A stretch of DNA of 64,000 bases from NCBI RefSeq assembly GCF_000482805.1, contig NZ_AXWT01000021.1, positions 23,814-87,813 of the forward strand, read 5' to 3'. The notes beneath the pieces were generated by a model, which saw only the letters and a program-made list of their open reading frames with translations, had not been told where the DNA came from and made no database searches. Both the position numbers and the translations under genes were made by a program. This document shows positions 59,947 to 64,000 of the stretch, one piece after another; positions within the stretch are counted from its first letter, which is position 1; each line of letters opens with the position of its first letter. This DNA is from Deinococcus murrayi DSM 11303 (lineage in GTDB: Bacteria; Deinococcota; Deinococci; Deinococcales; Deinococcaceae).

Positions 59947-60001
59947 CCGCCCCCGGTTCGTCTCACCCGCCCCGCCCCCGGCAGGCGGCACAATCGGCCC
60001 C

Positions 60002-61072
<1,071 letters not shown>

Positions 61073-61074
61073 GC

Positions 61075-61911
61075 ATGCTCTTTCCCACCCGCTGCCCGCA
61101 GTGCGCCCGCGAGGTCCGCGCCGAGTTTGCGGGCAGCGCGGTGCATGACCTGACCTGTCCGCACTGCGGGGCACGGTTTTGCGTGCTGGTGCGCAAGCAC
61201 CGCTTCGAGGTGCTGTTTGACCTGGGCACCCGCGCCTTGATGGACGGCTACGCACGGGAGGCGGTCGCCACCTTCGCGGCGGCGCTGGAGCGCTTTTTTG
61301 AGTTCTATGTGCGGGCCGCCGTGCTGGAACGGATGGCGGGCGGCGAGCGCGACCTCACGGCGGCGCTCGCGGCGCTGGAGGGCACCTGGAAGCACGTCGC
61401 GGCGCAGTCCGAGCGGCAACTGGGGATGTTCGCGCTCGCCTACCTGCTGCGCGAGGGCCGCCCCCCTGACTTCCTGACCCCGCAGGCATTGGGCAGCGAC
61501 TTTCGCAACCGGGTGGTGCACCGGGGCGACCTGCCCCGCCGGGAGGAAGCCGAAGCCTACGCCGCCCGCGTCTTCGCGCTCATCGACCGTCTCCTCACCG
61601 AGCTGGGCGAGGAAGGCCTCGCCCACGCCGCCCTCGCGCAGGAAGCCGAGTTCGCGGCGCACCTCGCCCGCCTCCCTCCGGACGTCACCGCCGTCTTCGA
61701 GGAGCATCCCGGCATGTTCCGCGCCCGGCGCTTTGGGGGGGGCATTCCCGGTCCGGCCTCCGGCAAGGCCGTGCCGAACGCCGGGCCAAGCAAGGCCCCT
61801 CCCCTCCCCCGCAACGACGCCCAGGCCTTTGCGCGGGCGCTCGCCGAGCGGGGGCCAGCGCTGACCGACTTTCTGAAGGTGCCCCGGCCCAAGGGGACCG
61901 AGCGGCCCTGA
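61075..61911 (+). CDS. zinc-ribbon protein of unknown function
   Basis: A 278-residue protein that begins with a zinc ribbon (RCPQCAREV and [12 protein letters not shown]). A helical domain follows with [20 protein letters not shown] and [22 protein letters not shown], which recalls HEPN-like RNase or nucleotidyltransferase-substrate domains (R..H..G), then a disordered Pro/Ala tail. The start is 2 bases after the C39 peptidase stop, so they are co-translated. Function unknown; the HEPN suggestion is weak. Confidence 0.65.
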   Translation: MLFPTRCPQCAREVRAEFAGSAVHDLTCPHCGARFCVLVRKHRFEVLFDLGTRALMDGYAREAVATFAAALERFFEFYVRAAVLERMAGGERDLTAALAALEGTWKHVAAQSERQLGMFALAYLLREGRPPDFLTPQALGSDFRNRVVHRGDLPRREEAEAYAARVFALIDRLLTELGEEGLAHAALAQEAEFAAHLARLPPDVTAVFEEHPGMFRARRFGGGIPGPASGKAVPNAGPSKAPPLPRNDAQAFARALAERGPALTDFLKVPRPKGTERP

Positions 61912-61945
61912 CCCTGCTGCCCCGCGCCGGTCTCTACACTGGGCC

Positions 61946-62800
<855 letters not shown>

Positions 62801-62840
62801 CCGCAGTGGCTTCCCGCCTCATTCGTGCCATCCTCAGACC

Positions 62841-63242
62841 ATGACGCCAATGGAACAGACCGGACAGACGGTACGGATTCGGGTAGAAGGCTACGGCGAG
62901 GTCACGGCGCGGGCGGGCGAGCGGCTGGTGCTCGCGCTGGAACGGGGCGGGGTCGACATCCTACACCGCTGCGGAGGGGTGGCCCGCTGCACGACCTGCC
63001 GGGTGAGCTTCTCTGAGGGCGAACCAGACGCTATGACGGTCGCCGAACACGACAAACTCACCGAAAAGGGCTTGCTGGGACAGGCGCGGCTGTCCTGCCA
63101 GATTGAGTGCGCGGACGGCATGGCCGTGACGCCCCTACAAACGGCCCGCGCCACCGGGCTGGAACCCGGCAAGACGCCCGCCGAAACCATCGAGCCGGAG
63201 CCGCAGTGGACCACCCGGCCCGGCGCGTCGACGGAAGGGTAA
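62841..63242 (+). CDS. 2Fe-2S ferredoxin
   Basis: A 133-residue plant/adrenodoxin-type ferredoxin. The cluster cysteines are Cys44, Cys50, Cys53 and Cys86 (RCGGVARCTTC, then RLSCQIEC), which is the C-x5-C-x2-C...C pattern. The acidic C-terminal tail after residue 115 is probably disordered. A weak CATCCT box lies 6 bases before the first ATG; a second ATG at codon 4 is possible. The redox partner is unknown. Confidence 0.9.
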   Translation: MTPMEQTGQTVRIRVEGYGEVTARAGERLVLALERGGVDILHRCGGVARCTTCRVSFSEGEPDAMTVAEHDKLTEKGLLGQARLSCQIECADGMAVTPLQTARATGLEPGKTPAETIEPEPQWTTRPGASTEG

Positions 63243-63247
63243 TGCGG

Positions 63248-63991
63248 CTACCCCGGTGCTGTGCCGGGGCTATCCCCCAGCGCCCCGCCCCGGTCCAGGC
63301 GGCGTTCTTCCCCATCCTCACCGTCGCCCAATGGGTCGGTGGTGGCAGGGGTCCAAGCGGTGCCCCCGCAGTGGGGGCAGGGTGAGGGGAGCTGCCCCTC
63401 GCCGCGCCGAACGGTCCCGCAGCCCAGGCAAGCGAGGCTCTCGCAGCCCTTGCCCGTCACCAGGGGGGGCGGTTCCAGGTCCCAGGGGGGCACGACGGGG
63501 AGGCCGGGCGGCGCGTCCTGCGGACAAACAAACACGCTGAGGTTACCGTCCTGCTCGAAGTAGGCCCGCTGCACCTCACCGAGCTGGCGCACCCCGGCCA
63601 CCCGCAGCCGCTCGAAGAGGTCCTCACGGCTGAGGTGGGAATGCTCTAGCGCGGCGAGCGACAGCACCCCGTCGCGAACGAGTTCGACGGGGGTCCCCTC
63701 CACAAAGGTTTCGACCGTCTCGCTCCGGATAACCAGCCACGCGAGCAGCCGCTGCAAGCCCACGACCAGCGTGAGCACCAGCATGGCGTGTACAAGCGGC
63801 ACCTCTGGGTAAAACATCGGGTCGCCCGCCGCCGACCCCAGCCCAATCACGATGGCGAGTTCGAGGGGACTGAGCTGCGCCAGTCCCCGCTTGCCCATCC
63901 AGCGCAGCAGCAGCAGCAGCCACCCGAAAATCAGCACCGTTCGCAGGGCAATCTCGGCAAGAAACAGCGGCGAGAAGTCCCCCAGGAACAT
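63248..63991 (-). CDS. DUF421 (YetF-like) membrane protein with C-terminal zinc ribbon
   Basis: A 247-residue protein with three N-terminal spans (about 10-85), the DUF421 core LRWMGKRGLAQLSPLELAIVIGLGSAAGDPMFY, and the cytosolic YetF domain with VETFVEGTPVELVRDGVL and LSREDLFERLRVAGVRQLGEV. Beyond the usual end there is an extra segment with ESLACLGCG and PSPCPHCGG, a four-cysteine zinc ribbon. YetF relatives in Bacillus spores aid germination; elsewhere the role is unknown. The ATG is 9 bases from the window edge. Confidence 0.82.
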   Translation of the reverse strand: MFLGDFSPLFLAEIALRTVLIFGWLLLLLRWMGKRGLAQLSPLELAIVIGLGSAAGDPMFYPEVPLVHAMLVLTLVVGLQRLLAWLVIRSETVETFVEGTPVELVRDGVLSLAALEHSHLSREDLFERLRVAGVRQLGEVQRAYFEQDGNLSVFVCPQDAPPGLPVVPPWDLEPPPLVTGKGCESLACLGCGTVRRGEGQLPSPCPHCGGTAWTPATTDPLGDGEDGEERRLDRGGALGDSPGTAPG

Positions 63992-64000
63992 CCGGGCGAG

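Overview
The window is high-GC, gene-dense bacterial DNA that I assign to the genus Deinococcus. The strongest marker is a 906-residue lipoprotein (54398-57118) that matches, from memory, the hexagonally packed intermediate-layer (Hpi) surface protein of D. radiodurans. The tmRNA tag (GNQNYALAA), an HflX with a long N-terminal extension, the futalosine-route gene mqnC, and the many start codons sitting 5-9 bases after a TAnnnT -10 box (leaderless transcripts) agree with this. It looks like ordinary chromosome. I see no insertion sequence, prophage, integrase or CRISPR array.

Layout. 1-9.3 kb: a cut-off VanZ-like membrane protein, methylmalonyl-CoA epimerase, a GAF-GAF-GGDEF protein, plsY, asd with a clear promoter, a rhomboid protease, and an acetate module (acs, actP, DUF485) divergent from a TrmB-type regulator. 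10-15 kb: tRNA-Ala, tRNA-Met, tmRNA, a glycoside hydrolase, hflX and tRNA-Ser. 15-30.7 kb: dusA, glgC, mqnC, topA, murJ, an ion channel, a FAD-dependent desaturase-like enzyme, a GNAT acetyltransferase gene broken by one stop codon, and a 23S/tRNA uridine methyltransferase relative. 30.7-35.3 kb: a class Ib ribonucleotide reductase operon (thioesterase, nrdI, nrdE, nrdF, thioredoxin-like) behind what I read as a type II cobalamin riboswitch. 35.3-43 kb: speA, tRNA-Asp, asparaginase, oligopeptidase B and a beta-lactamase-like hydrolase. 43-53 kb: envelope genes (LptD-like barrel, SpoIID-like protein, M23 peptidase, lipoproteins), ilvA behind a short leader ORF and hairpin, and a PaaG-like hydratase. 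53.5-64 kb: ruvX, hpi with a near-consensus promoter and long leader, an acyl-CoA ligase, an esterase, a C39-like peptidase, an alpha/beta hydrolase, a 2Fe-2S ferredoxin and a DUF421 protein carrying a zinc ribbon.

The most interesting signals lie in gaps between genes. The leader of the nrd operon carries the conserved core of a cobalamin riboswitch followed by two terminator-like hairpins. This fits an organism that silences its B12-independent reductase when B12 is available to a class II enzyme encoded elsewhere. The ilvA leader has a leaderless 12-codon ORF and a perfect 9-bp hairpin with a nearby T run. The LptD-like protein is notable because Deinococcus is generally held to lack lipopolysaccharide.
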